A stretch of 64,000 nt of DNA, from contig JACCET010000010.1 in assembly GCA_013416405.1 (NCBI GenBank), positions 1-64,000 of the forward strand, in the 5' to 3' direction. Each line of letters begins with the position of its first letter. Position 1 is the stretch's first letter. Position numbers and translations under genes: made by a program. Source of the DNA: Alcaligenaceae bacterium. GTDB lineage: Bacteria > Pseudomonadota > Gammaproteobacteria > Burkholderiales > Burkholderiaceae_B. Shown piece by piece: positions 53,201 to 61,663 of this stretch. Below the pieces are notes generated by a model. That model saw only the letters and a program-made list of their open reading frames with translations. It did not search any database and was not told the origin of the DNA.

Positions 53201-54409
53201 ATGGCGGCACCAGGCTGGCTTATTCCCGTAACGGCAATTTTCGTATTACAAACCACGACAGCCTTTGTGGGACGGTTCATCCCGATTATTGCGCCTGCCG
53301 CCTCCAATGAATTCGGATGGAGCGGAAGCTCCATAGGCTACTTGACCGCGTTTTACTCCCTGGGTGGGTTGGCCATGCTCGTCGGTGGCTCAACCCTGCT
53401 CAAGCAGGTAGGAGGCGTGCGCACCGTGCAGCTGACCTTGTTGCTGGGTATTGCCAGCATGGCCTTCTTTCTGCAGCCCAGCATCAGCCTAGCCCTTTTT
53501 GCCTGTTTCATCATGGGGTTAAGCAATGGCGCATCACATCCGGCAGGCAGTGAAGTCCTGCAGCGATTCTCGCCACCTGAAAAACGCAATCTGATCTTTT
53601 CCATCAAGCAGGCCGGAGTTCCGCTGGGCGGGGTCATTGCCGGGCTGGGCATTCCCGCCATGGTGCTGCTGACCGGATGGCGCACCGCCCTCTTTGCCAG
53701 CGCGCTGCTGATTCTGCTGCCCACTCTATTGACTTGGCGCCTGAGCACCAGGCTGGATGAAACCCGCAGTATGGAGCCCTGGCATTTCACCCTGCCGGGA
53801 CTGCAGTCTTTGCGCTCCCTGCGTGTGCCCTTGCAATCCCTGTGCCATAATTCCGGCCTGTTAAGAATGTCGGTTGTTGGCAGCTTGTTTGCCGTTGCCC
53901 AAAGCTGCTGGTTCACCTTCACCGTCATCTATTTGATCGATGAGCTGGATTTCTCGCTGGGATTGGCGGGCATCGTGTTTGCCGTGATGCAGGTTGGCGG
54001 CGTGATAGGCCGCATCGCACTGGGCTGGTTCTCAGACTATGTGCACTCGGCCACCTTATCCTTGTCGGTTGCGGCGATTCTGTCGGCGGCAACAACGGTG
54101 CTGCTGGGGCTGAGTACGCCAGCATGGCCCTTATGGGCCGTGATTACGCTTGCCTTTGTCGCAGGCAGTTCGGCCGCAAGCTGGAATGGCGTTCAAATTG
54201 CCGAAATCGCGCGACGCTCACCCCCCAACCAGATTCCTGAAACAGCGGCCGGATCCAGCATCTTAATCAATCTGGTCAACATGCTTGTGCCGGCGGCCTT
54301 TGCGGCCTTTGTGGCGTTCAGCGGCCGCTATGATTACGCCTTTGGCGTGGTGGGTATCAGCACCCTGCTGGTGCTGATTGTGCTGCCGCGTGACAAGCAG
54401 GTTAAATAA
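53201..54409 (+). CDS. MFS transporter (second)
   Basis: Major facilitator of 402 residues with about 12 helices, from the branch that includes CynX/NreB-like and oxalate/formate-like carriers. It has GSSIGYLTAFYSLGGLAMLVG, FSIKQAGVPLGGVIAGLGIP and GRIALGWFSDYVHSATLSLS (motif A of the second half). The ATG at 53201 begins the first helix; an in-frame ATG at 53126 is less likely. It is followed 30 bases later by a 3-hydroxyisobutyrate dehydrogenase-like gene, and the two are probably one transcript importing and oxidising a hydroxyacid. Confidence 0.85.
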   Translation: MAAPGWLIPVTAIFVLQTTTAFVGRFIPIIAPAASNEFGWSGSSIGYLTAFYSLGGLAMLVGGSTLLKQVGGVRTVQLTLLLGIASMAFFLQPSISLALFACFIMGLSNGASHPAGSEVLQRFSPPEKRNLIFSIKQAGVPLGGVIAGLGIPAMVLLTGWRTALFASALLILLPTLLTWRLSTRLDETRSMEPWHFTLPGLQSLRSLRVPLQSLCHNSGLLRMSVVGSLFAVAQSCWFTFTVIYLIDELDFSLGLAGIVFAVMQVGGVIGRIALGWFSDYVHSATLSLSVAAILSAATTVLLGLSTPAWPLWAVITLAFVAGSSAASWNGVQIAEIARRSPPNQIPETAAGSSILINLVNMLVPAAFAAFVAFSGRYDYAFGVVGISTLLVLIVLPRDKQVK

Positions 54410-54439
54410 AACCCGAAAAGAACACGGAGAAGGACCCTA

Positions 54440-55321
54440 ATGAAAACGATAGGAATGGTTGGAATCGGCATGATGGGGCACGGTATCGCCAGCAACCTCG
54501 TCAAGCATGGCTACGAGCTCGTGCTTTTCGAGCACCCCGGCAACCAGCCCCTGGACACGCTGAAAGCGGCGGGCGCAAGTTCAGTGCATAGCCTGGCGGA
54601 GCTTGGTTCCAAAAGCGATGCAGTCATCCTCGTGCTCACCGGATCAGCTCAGATCGAGAGTGTGCTGACCGCAGAAGACGGTGTATTGAAAGGGCTGCGC
54701 AAGGGCAGTGTGGTGATCGACTGCTCCACGGCCATGCCCTCTTCAACCAAACGCATGGCGCAAGCGGTAGAAGCCGTCGGCGGCCGTTTCATTGATGCTC
54801 CCATGACGCGCACGCCCAAGGAAGCGGCCGAAGGCAGGCTGAATCTGCTTGTGGGCGGAGACGCCGCCGTGCTGGAGCTGTGTCGGCCGGTGCTGGAAAG
54901 CTTTGCGGAAAACATTACCCATGTCGGTGCCGTCAGCGCAGGGCACAGCATGAAGCTGCTGCATAATTACGTGTCTATCGGCATGGTGGCGCTGCTGGCA
55001 GAGGCCGCCGCCTGCGCCCAGCGCAGCCAGGTGTCCTCCGACGTATTCGTTGATGTGCTTGCCAGCGGCGGCGGGGGTGGCATCGCCCTCGAGCGCATCA
55101 AGCCTTACCTGCTGTCTGAAGATCCCTCGGGGCTGCGCTTTTCCATTGCCAACGCAGCCAAAGACCTGGGCTATTACGGCACCATGGCACAAGAGGCCGG
55201 CGCCCAGAAGGAAATTGCATCATCAGTGTTGGGCACCCTGCAGCAGGCACTGGCGCAAAGAGGGGGCAATGCGCTGGTGCCGGAGCTTGCATCTATATTG
55301 AATGAGTTTCCTGGGCCGTAG
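54440..55321 (+). CDS. 3-hydroxyisobutyrate dehydrogenase-family oxidoreductase
   Basis: NAD(P)-dependent beta-hydroxyacid dehydrogenase of 293 residues. It has the Rossmann motif GMVGIGMMGHGIASNL, VIDCSTAMPSSTKRMA, the substrate loop DAPMTRTPKEAAEGRLNLLV and the catalytic lysine in GHSMKLLHN near residue 172. The usual substrate-loop serine in DAPVSGG is replaced by DAPMTRTP, so the substrate may differ from 3-hydroxyisobutyrate, tartronate semialdehyde or gluconate. GGAG precedes the ATG. It lies in one unit with the MFS gene and near the mutase cluster, which suggests a hydroxyacid of that pathway. Confidence 0.9.
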   Translation: MKTIGMVGIGMMGHGIASNLVKHGYELVLFEHPGNQPLDTLKAAGASSVHSLAELGSKSDAVILVLTGSAQIESVLTAEDGVLKGLRKGSVVIDCSTAMPSSTKRMAQAVEAVGGRFIDAPMTRTPKEAAEGRLNLLVGGDAAVLELCRPVLESFAENITHVGAVSAGHSMKLLHNYVSIGMVALLAEAAACAQRSQVSSDVFVDVLASGGGGGIALERIKPYLLSEDPSGLRFSIANAAKDLGYYGTMAQEAGAQKEIASSVLGTLQQALAQRGGNALVPELASILNEFPGP

Positions 55322-55335
55322 GTTTTCGTCCATGA

Positions 55336-55352
55336 GGCAAGCTCTGCTTGCC
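55336..55352 (+). terminator. Hairpin after the dehydrogenase gene
   Basis: GGCAAGC-TCT-GCTTGCC is a perfect 7-base stem, followed by CCTTGTTATT, 14 bases after the stop. It lies between the plus-strand dehydrogenase and the minus-strand DMT transporter and probably ends the former. Confidence 0.5.
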
Positions 55353-55374
55353 CCTTGTTATTCAGCGAACACGC

Positions 55375-56274
55375 CTAGCCTTGCGGGCTCAGCTTGCGTC
55401 CGCCATATTCGGCCAGTCCTATCCCGGCCAGGACCATCGTCAAGGCAACGCCATGATAAACATGGAACTCTTCGCCAATAATGGTCACGGCCATCAAGGC
55501 CCCCCAAACAGGTAGCAGATTGATGAACAGGCCGGCCCGATTCGCCCCTATCAGTTCCACAGCACGGATATAGAAAACCTGCCCCAGCAATGTCGGGAAG
55601 ATGACGATATAGATAATCGCCGACCAACCCTGCGTACCCGGGAATATAGTCGCGCCCTGCAGCATCTCCAGGACCAGCAAAGGCAGGGCTGCCAATGTTG
55701 CCCCGACACAGAGCACAAACATCAAAGTCGTCCAGTGCACTTGGGGCTTGTTGCGCAGCGCTGCCGTATAGAAGCCGTAGGAGACGATCGCAACGAGTAT
55801 CAGCGCATCGCCAAAGTTAATGTTCAGGGCGATCAAGTTGTCAAAATCTCCCCTGATGGTGATGACGATCACCCCTATGAACGAGATCATAAAGCCTATT
55901 GCCTGCTGGACAACGATGCGGCTGGCAAACAAAAAAAAGCTGGTGCAAAACACGAATAGCGGCATGCCGCCTTGCAAAATCCCGCTATTGATGGCCGTGG
56001 TGAAAATCAAGGCGTAGTAAAGCGCAACGCTGAAACCGGTGAAACCCAGCGCGCCCAGAAATAACAGATGGCCCAACCTGGGCCGTAACGCTGGCCAGTC
56101 CTCGACAATCTGTCGCCTTTGAAAGATATACAGCGCCACCATTACGCTGGCCCAGCGTATGGTGACCAGAACCATGGGCGAGGCATGACCAACAGCCAAT
56201 TTGCCTGCAATCAGATTGCCTGCCCAGAAAAGTGTTGTCAGCGCCAATAGCGTGTAGGCTTTATAGTTGTTCAT
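55375..56274 (-). CDS. EamA-family (DMT) transporter
   Basis: A 299-residue membrane protein with ten predicted helices made of two EamA repeats; the first begins TLLALTTLFWAGNLIAGKLA and the second SYGFYTAALRNKPQVHWTTL. The motif GNLIAGKLAVGHASPMVL is common in metabolite exporters of the family. It starts 17 bases after the LivK-like gene, so it may be co-transcribed with that binding protein. Substrate unknown; possibly an exporter of an amino-acid-like compound. Confidence 0.85.
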   Translation of the reverse strand: MNNYKAYTLLALTTLFWAGNLIAGKLAVGHASPMVLVTIRWASVMVALYIFQRRQIVEDWPALRPRLGHLLFLGALGFTGFSVALYYALIFTTAINSGILQGGMPLFVFCTSFFLFASRIVVQQAIGFMISFIGVIVITIRGDFDNLIALNINFGDALILVAIVSYGFYTAALRNKPQVHWTTLMFVLCVGATLAALPLLVLEMLQGATIFPGTQGWSAIIYIVIFPTLLGQVFYIRAVELIGANRAGLFINLLPVWGALMAVTIIGEEFHVYHGVALTMVLAGIGLAEYGGRKLSPQG

Positions 56275-56290
56275 GTTCGAAGCTGATGTG

Positions 56291-57511
56291 TCACACAGGG
56301 AGCGGATAGTTCGGCTTGGCATCGGAGAACTCTTCGGGGAAGATCACCTTGATGTCTCCTTGCTGAACCTGGGTCATCACGGGCGCGGCACCGATGTTCT
56401 GGCCGTCAACAAACCGGGTGGGTCCGTAAGGCATAATGTGCCCTTCGAAGGTCGAAGATGCCAGCGCGTCAATGAGCGCATCGCGTTCCATCGACCCGGC
56501 GCGCTCCAGGGCATCAGCCAGCAGCAAGACATCCGAATAGTTGATGACAATGTTGAAATTCCAGGGCTTGCCCGCAGCCTCGACTTGCCGGCGCAATTCC
56601 TGCCCATCGGGTTTGCGCGGGTCGTGCCAGTGGTTGCAATCCATAATATTCTCGGCTGCCAGGGGGAATTCCTTTGCGAAACGCAAGTTCGAGGCCGCCC
56701 CATTCAGTACCGAGAAAACGCCTTTGGCGCGAACCCGCTGCTGTTGCAAAGTTCGCATCAGCAACACCGTCTCTTCATAATAAGAGGACGGGATGATCAG
56801 ATCAGGCTTGAGCGAGCGGATACGCAGTGCTATGTCGGACATATCGCGCGCCGGCGTCGGATGTGCGATGGAATCCAGAAGCTCAAAGCCATGCCTGGGC
56901 AGCTCGGTCGCTATCATTCGGGCCAGGCCGGATCCAAACAAACCGTCTTCGTGCACCAGCACGACGGTCTTGGAAGGTCTGCCCGCAGCATCGTTGATAG
57001 TGAGCAGATTCCTGATGGCAGCCTGGGTACAAAGCGAGAAGCCCGGACTGAACCGGAAGGTATTCCTCAAGCCGCGTTGAATGATCTGGTCGGCCACGCC
57101 GACATCGACAATGTACGGCAGGTTGTAGCGCGAAGCCATTTGGCTGGCAGCCATGCACAATGGACTGGCAAAGCCTCCAATGATCGCCACGACGCCCTGT
57201 GAATTCATCTGTTCAACTTGCTGAGCCGCCACCCTGGCATTGGAGCGCGCGTCGGCAAAGACCATGTCGAACCGGGCGCCCCCCAAGGCCTTGATACCCC
57301 CCATGGCATTGACCTTGGCGATCCCCATCACGGCGCCGGTTCGCCCAAAGCCTCCGTCCATCGCGAACGCACCGGTAACTGGCTGAAGTATGCCGACTCT
57401 GATAGGTGCGGGCTGTGCATGCAGCAGGCCGGGCGCACCCAGTACGGCGGCTCCAGCGACTCCTGCCTTGATGAAGCTACGTCTTTTGGCAAAGGGATGA
57501 GTCATAGACAT
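56291..57511 (-). CDS. LivK-like ABC substrate-binding protein with Tat signal
   Basis: Periplasmic type I binding protein of 406 residues for a branched-chain amino acid/amide-type ABC system. The N-terminus has a twin-arginine signal (KRRSFIKAGVAGAAVL...LLHAQPA), so it is exported folded. Mature motifs: RVGILQPVTGAFA, GAVMGIAKVNAMGG, VVAIIGGFASPL and FRFSPGFSL. The ATG at 57511 is used; 57505 is also possible. Membrane and ATPase components are absent; the next gene is a DMT exporter. Confidence 0.9.
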   Translation of the reverse strand: MSMTHPFAKRRSFIKAGVAGAAVLGAPGLLHAQPAPIRVGILQPVTGAFAMDGGFGRTGAVMGIAKVNAMGGIKALGGARFDMVFADARSNARVAAQQVEQMNSQGVVAIIGGFASPLCMAASQMASRYNLPYIVDVGVADQIIQRGLRNTFRFSPGFSLCTQAAIRNLLTINDAAGRPSKTVVLVHEDGLFGSGLARMIATELPRHGFELLDSIAHPTPARDMSDIALRIRSLKPDLIIPSSYYEETVLLMRTLQQQRVRAKGVFSVLNGAASNLRFAKEFPLAAENIMDCNHWHDPRKPDGQELRRQVEAAGKPWNFNIVINYSDVLLLADALERAGSMERDALIDALASSTFEGHIMPYGPTRFVDGQNIGAAPVMTQVQQGDIKVIFPEEFSDAKPNYPLPV

Positions 57512-57818
57512 TTTATAGGTCTCAATATTGAAAGTTGAAAGCCTGCAGGTGCGTATGCTGGAAGCTTCCATGGCAATCTCCTGATCTGCACTTTGCCGAA
57601 AAACCCAATGCTATATCATTAATCCAGCAAGCGCCGCGAAAGGCAGACAGACCTGCTGAATTCATGTTTGTTCTGCTTGCAAATTTATTTCACCGAGTTT
57701 CATGGTGGCTACTTCGCACCCCATCTGTTTCGGGCGGTTTCAGCCGCGCCAACATCCGGGAATTTCGCATTAGGATGACGTCAACCTAACCGTCTGCATC
57801 GCAGAATGGGAGACGCAT

Positions 57819-58247
57819 ATGTCCTTTACTTTATTGAACAGGCCGTCGCAGCCTGGCCGCCGCCCCGGCTCAAGATGGCTGCGTGGCGCTGTGGTGCTGT
57901 GCCTGGCTTTCACTGTTTCAGCCTGTGCTTTCGACTCCCCGCACTACAGGTCATCGAGTGGCTACAGCAGCCACTACGGCAGTTATGACCGAAGCCACCA
58001 CAGCAGCGGCTATCATCCCAAACGACCTGACTGGCGGGCGCAAGCCAGACATCGCCAGATACAGCGGCGCCACCACGCCAATGTACAGCGTCACAGGGCG
58101 CAGTCACGAGCTCACCGGGCTGAGCGGCGGCACTTCCACGAAGCACGTAAGCACCGCAACGCAGCACGCGGACAACATCGTGCTCATGAGCAACGACGCG
58201 GGGGCAGAGAGGCAAGATCTCATGGTGAGCATCGCCGACACCGGTAA
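57819..58247 (+). CDS. Arg/His-rich predicted lipoprotein
   Basis: A 142-residue protein with a lipoprotein signal ending FTVSAC, so Cys36 would be lipidated. The rest is extremely basic and low in complexity: a Ser/Tyr/His/Gly-rich stretch followed by about 80 residues of mostly Arg and His (HRQIQRRHHANVQRHRAQSR and onward). I do not know this family. The charge could bind metal, polyphosphate, DNA or lipopolysaccharide. A GGGAG ribosome-binding site precedes the ATG. It is possible but less likely that the frame is only a chance open frame; signal and RBS argue against that. Confidence 0.6.
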   Translation: MSFTLLNRPSQPGRRPGSRWLRGAVVLCLAFTVSACAFDSPHYRSSSGYSSHYGSYDRSHHSSGYHPKRPDWRAQARHRQIQRRHHANVQRHRAQSRAHRAERRHFHEARKHRNAARGQHRAHEQRRGGREARSHGEHRRHR

Positions 58248-58366
58248 CATGCTGACCGCGCCATGATGGTGATGGGCAACTCCAGCGCGGCTCGCACATC
58301 AATAGGTACTTCAGGCAGTATCCCGGCGGGTGCTATCATGGTTTTGCCGCAACCCGAGGATCCACC

Positions 58367-60526
58367 ATGCATTCCACCACGCAAGCCAACCGGTGCGTTG
58401 GCCGAGTGGGCTCAGGATCGATTGCCATCGCCCTGGCATGCTCGCAATCTGTTTCAGCCCAAACCAGCACGAACACGCCCGACGGTACAGCAACCGAAAC
58501 CCTGGCTCCGGTGGTGGTCACCAGCACTCATGTTGAACGTCCCATTTTCGACGTACCCGCCTCGGTGAACGTGATCGATGGCGAATTCATGCGTGATCAG
58601 AAAATGCAGGTCAACCTATCGGAAAGCCTGAGCGGTATACCGGGGCTGGTGATTCAGAACAGGCAAAACTACGCGCAGGATCTGCAAATGTCCATACGCG
58701 GATTCGGTTCACGCTCGACATTCGGCGTACGTGGAATACGGCTGTACGTAGACGGCATTCCGGCCACTATGCCCGATGGCCAGGGGCAAACTTCCAATAT
58801 CGATATTGCGTCCATAGATCGCGTAGAAGTACTGCGCGGGCCTTTTTCGGCTTTGTATGGCAACTCATCGGGCGGCGTGATGCAAGTCTTTACCGAGGAA
58901 GGCAGCGGTCCACCCCAAATCACTTCCAGCTTTACGGCAGGCAGTGACAATCAACGCCGCTACGGACTGAAGGCCAGCGGCTCTGCAAACGAAGACAAGT
59001 TTGATTACCTGCTCAGCACCAGCCGATACACCACCGATGGTTACCGCGACCATAGCGCAGCGCGCAAGAACCTGGCCAACGCCAAGCTCGGCTTACAACT
59101 GAACGACGACGACCGGCTGACGCTGGTCATGAACAGTGTGGACCTCAAGGCCGACGATCCGCAAGGCCTCACCTACGAGGAGTTCACCAATGACCCACGC
59201 AGCGCCGCACCCAATGCTCTGCTTTTCGACACGCGCAAGACCGTCAAACAAACCCAGGGCGGCCTAACATATCAGCGTCGCATCAATGCCGATAACGAAC
59301 TGCGACTGATGGCCTATTACGGCCAGCGCAAGACAATCCAGTACCTGGCGATTCCTGTCGCCACGCAGATGAACCCCGGCCACGCGGGTGGCGTCATCGA
59401 CCTCACACGCAACTATGGCGGCATGGATTTGCGCTGGACCTCCCAGCTTACTCTGGCTGGCCGCCCCCTGACACTGATAGGCGGCGTGGCCTACGATACG
59501 CTGACCGAAGATAGGCTGGGCTATGAAAACTTTTCAGGAGGCCAGTTGGGCGTCCAGGGCGATCTACGTCGCAAAGAGGTGAACGAACTCTGGAATATCG
59601 ACCCCTACGTGCAGGCATCCTGGCAGTTCGCCCCACGCTGGACGCTGGATGCAGGCCTGCGCTACAGCACCGTGCATTTCAATTCAGATGACCGCTACGT
59701 TACCGAGGGCAATGGCGATGGCAGTGGTTCAGCGCGCTATAACGAAGTCCTTCCTGTGGCGGCGCTACGCTATCAGCCTACCGAGAAACTCAGCGTTTAT
59801 GCGACCGTAGGCCGTGGGTTTGAAACGCCTACCTTCAACGAAATATCGTACCGGCCCAACGATCTTCCGGGCTTGAATTTCGCACTGCAGCCATCAGTCA
59901 ATACCAGCGTCGAAATTGGGGCCAAGGCGGAAGTGGGTGGCGGCCTGTTGACTGCTGCCTTATTTCAGACGCGCACCGAAGACGAAATCGTCTCTGCCGG
60001 CGGCGTTGGCGGCCGCACCACTTATCGCAATGCCGGCAGCACGCGCCGCAACGGCTTCGAGCTGGGCTGGTCGGGCAACATCGCCCGCCAGTGGCGGGCG
60101 ATGTTCGCCTATACCTGGCTAGACGCGACCTACCGCGACAGTTTCTACTCGGGCGCGGCGGATGCAGCCAATCTGGTGCCCGCAGGTAATCGAATACCGG
60201 GTATCGCCGAACATTCACTCTTTGCCGCGTTGGCCTGGGCGCCCCCCACGGGCTGGCGCGCAGGCGTGGAAGGCCGCTATCTTAGTAAGTTCTACGTAAA
60301 CGACAGCAACGACGAAGCGGCGCCCGCTTACTTCACTGCCGCCCTGCACGCCGGCTATCGTTGGCAATTAAGCGATTGGGATGTGAACGCCTTTGCCCGT
60401 ATAGACAACGTACTGGACAAGCACTATGCAGGCTCTGCCATCGTCAATGCCGGCTATGGGCGCTACTATGAACCCGCGCCCGGACGCAATTGGACAGCAG
60501 GCGTCAGCGCAACGTATAGATTCTGA
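58367..60526 (+). CDS. TonB-dependent outer-membrane receptor (YncD/PqqU-like)
   Basis: A 719-residue TonB-dependent receptor. Residues 1-31 are a signal peptide. The TonB box region is ETLAPVVVTSTH, then the plug domain with LSESLSGIPGLVIQNRQNYA and RGFGSRSTFGVRGIRLYVDG, closely like E. coli YncD in the stretch MPDGQGQTSNIDIASID. The barrel ends in PAPGRNWTAGVSATYRF with a terminal phenylalanine. E. coli YncD has been reported as the receptor for pyrroloquinoline quinone (PqqU); equivalence here is inference. No Fur box or riboswitch is seen upstream. Next gene is an XdhC-family gene. Confidence 0.88.
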   Translation: MHSTTQANRCVGRVGSGSIAIALACSQSVSAQTSTNTPDGTATETLAPVVVTSTHVERPIFDVPASVNVIDGEFMRDQKMQVNLSESLSGIPGLVIQNRQNYAQDLQMSIRGFGSRSTFGVRGIRLYVDGIPATMPDGQGQTSNIDIASIDRVEVLRGPFSALYGNSSGGVMQVFTEEGSGPPQITSSFTAGSDNQRRYGLKASGSANEDKFDYLLSTSRYTTDGYRDHSAARKNLANAKLGLQLNDDDRLTLVMNSVDLKADDPQGLTYEEFTNDPRSAAPNALLFDTRKTVKQTQGGLTYQRRINADNELRLMAYYGQRKTIQYLAIPVATQMNPGHAGGVIDLTRNYGGMDLRWTSQLTLAGRPLTLIGGVAYDTLTEDRLGYENFSGGQLGVQGDLRRKEVNELWNIDPYVQASWQFAPRWTLDAGLRYSTVHFNSDDRYVTEGNGDGSGSARYNEVLPVAALRYQPTEKLSVYATVGRGFETPTFNEISYRPNDLPGLNFALQPSVNTSVEIGAKAEVGGGLLTAALFQTRTEDEIVSAGGVGGRTTYRNAGSTRRNGFELGWSGNIARQWRAMFAYTWLDATYRDSFYSGAADAANLVPAGNRIPGIAEHSLFAALAWAPPTGWRAGVEGRYLSKFYVNDSNDEAAPAYFTAALHAGYRWQLSDWDVNAFARIDNVLDKHYAGSAIVNAGYGRYYEPAPGRNWTAGVSATYRF

Positions 60527-60664
60527 TATGCATTGCTGGCAAGGCGCAGGGCGCGGAGTCCTAACCTTGCAAGACCATAGTACGGTACGCCTGGAATGCG
60601 ATCGTGGGCAAGGAGCCGGACAGGCCAGCAAGCTGTAAACTCGCTCTTTTAACGAGAACTCAAT

Positions 60665-61663
60665 ATGGACAGCATTGACTCTATCGTACTTCGAACGCTA
60701 TGCAAGTGGCGCCAGGAAAATCGCAATGCGGCATTGGTGACCGTGGTGCGAACCTGGGGCTCCTCGCCACGTCCGGTCGGCTCCTTGATGGCAATGCGCG
60801 ACGACGGCGCGGTAGTCGGATCTGTCTCAGGAGGATGCATAGAAGACGACATCATCGACCGGTATAAGGAACTGCCCAAGCATGCCAAGCCGGAAGCCTT
60901 GAAATATGGCATTGACGCAGATGAAGCGCATCGCTTCGGACTACCCTGCGGCGGCACGATGGAACTTATTATTGAGTTCAACCCCGAGCCGCAGCAACTG
61001 GCACAGATCGTCGATCTGACGGGCACAGGAAAACTCGTCAGAAAAAAGCTGGACCTGGAAAACGGGCAAGTCAGTTTGGCGGATGCCGGTGTGCCTGAAA
61101 AGCTGATGTATACGCCATCTGTCATGAAACAGGTATTCGGTCCGAGTTATCGCATGCTTATCATAGGCGCCGGACAGCTTTCCGAATACTTGGCCACCAT
61201 GGCCATTTTCAATGGCTTCCAGGTCAGCGTATGCGATCCCCGCTCGGAATACAACCAGCTCTGGTCTACTGAGGGCGCACCGTTGCTGACAGAAATGCCT
61301 GATGACGCCGTCGAAGCCTTTAAGCCAGACTCAAGGACCTGTATCGTTGCGCTAACACACGACCCAAAGCTTGATGACCTGGCCTTGCTCTCGGCCCTGC
61401 ATACCAACGCCTTCTACGTTGGAGCGATAGGCTCCAGAAGAAATGCAGCGGCACGCAGGCAGCGCATGATCGAGTATCTTGACCAGTCGGACGAGACCAT
61501 GGACAAATTACGCGGACCGGTAGGTATTTTTATCGGCAGCAAAACGCCCTCCGAGATTGCCGTGAGCGTCATGGCCGAAATCATTGCGGTCAAGAATGGT
61601 ATTTCCTTGCCCAAGCCCTACGATGTTGCGCACGAGAAGAACCGTCTGGGAGACCAAGCATGA
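60665..61663 (+). CDS. XdhC-family molybdoenzyme maturation factor
   Basis: Proteins of the XdhC/CoxI family bind and sulfurate the molybdenum cofactor for insertion in xanthine dehydrogenase-type enzymes. The 332-residue protein has the N-terminal domain SVSGGCIEDDII and the FGLPCGGTMELIIE motif with the cysteine that is expected to be functional, then the C-terminal Rossmann domain with VALTHDPKLDDLAL and YVGAIGSRRNAAARRQRM. No molybdoenzyme subunits are adjacent in the window. It overlaps the following permease gene by 4 bases (ATGA), so both are co-translated. Confidence 0.88.
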   Translation: MDSIDSIVLRTLCKWRQENRNAALVTVVRTWGSSPRPVGSLMAMRDDGAVVGSVSGGCIEDDIIDRYKELPKHAKPEALKYGIDADEAHRFGLPCGGTMELIIEFNPEPQQLAQIVDLTGTGKLVRKKLDLENGQVSLADAGVPEKLMYTPSVMKQVFGPSYRMLIIGAGQLSEYLATMAIFNGFQVSVCDPRSEYNQLWSTEGAPLLTEMPDDAVEAFKPDSRTCIVALTHDPKLDDLALLSALHTNAFYVGAIGSRRNAAARRQRMIEYLDQSDETMDKLRGPVGIFIGSKTPSEIAVSVMAEIIAVKNGISLPKPYDVAHEKNRLGDQA

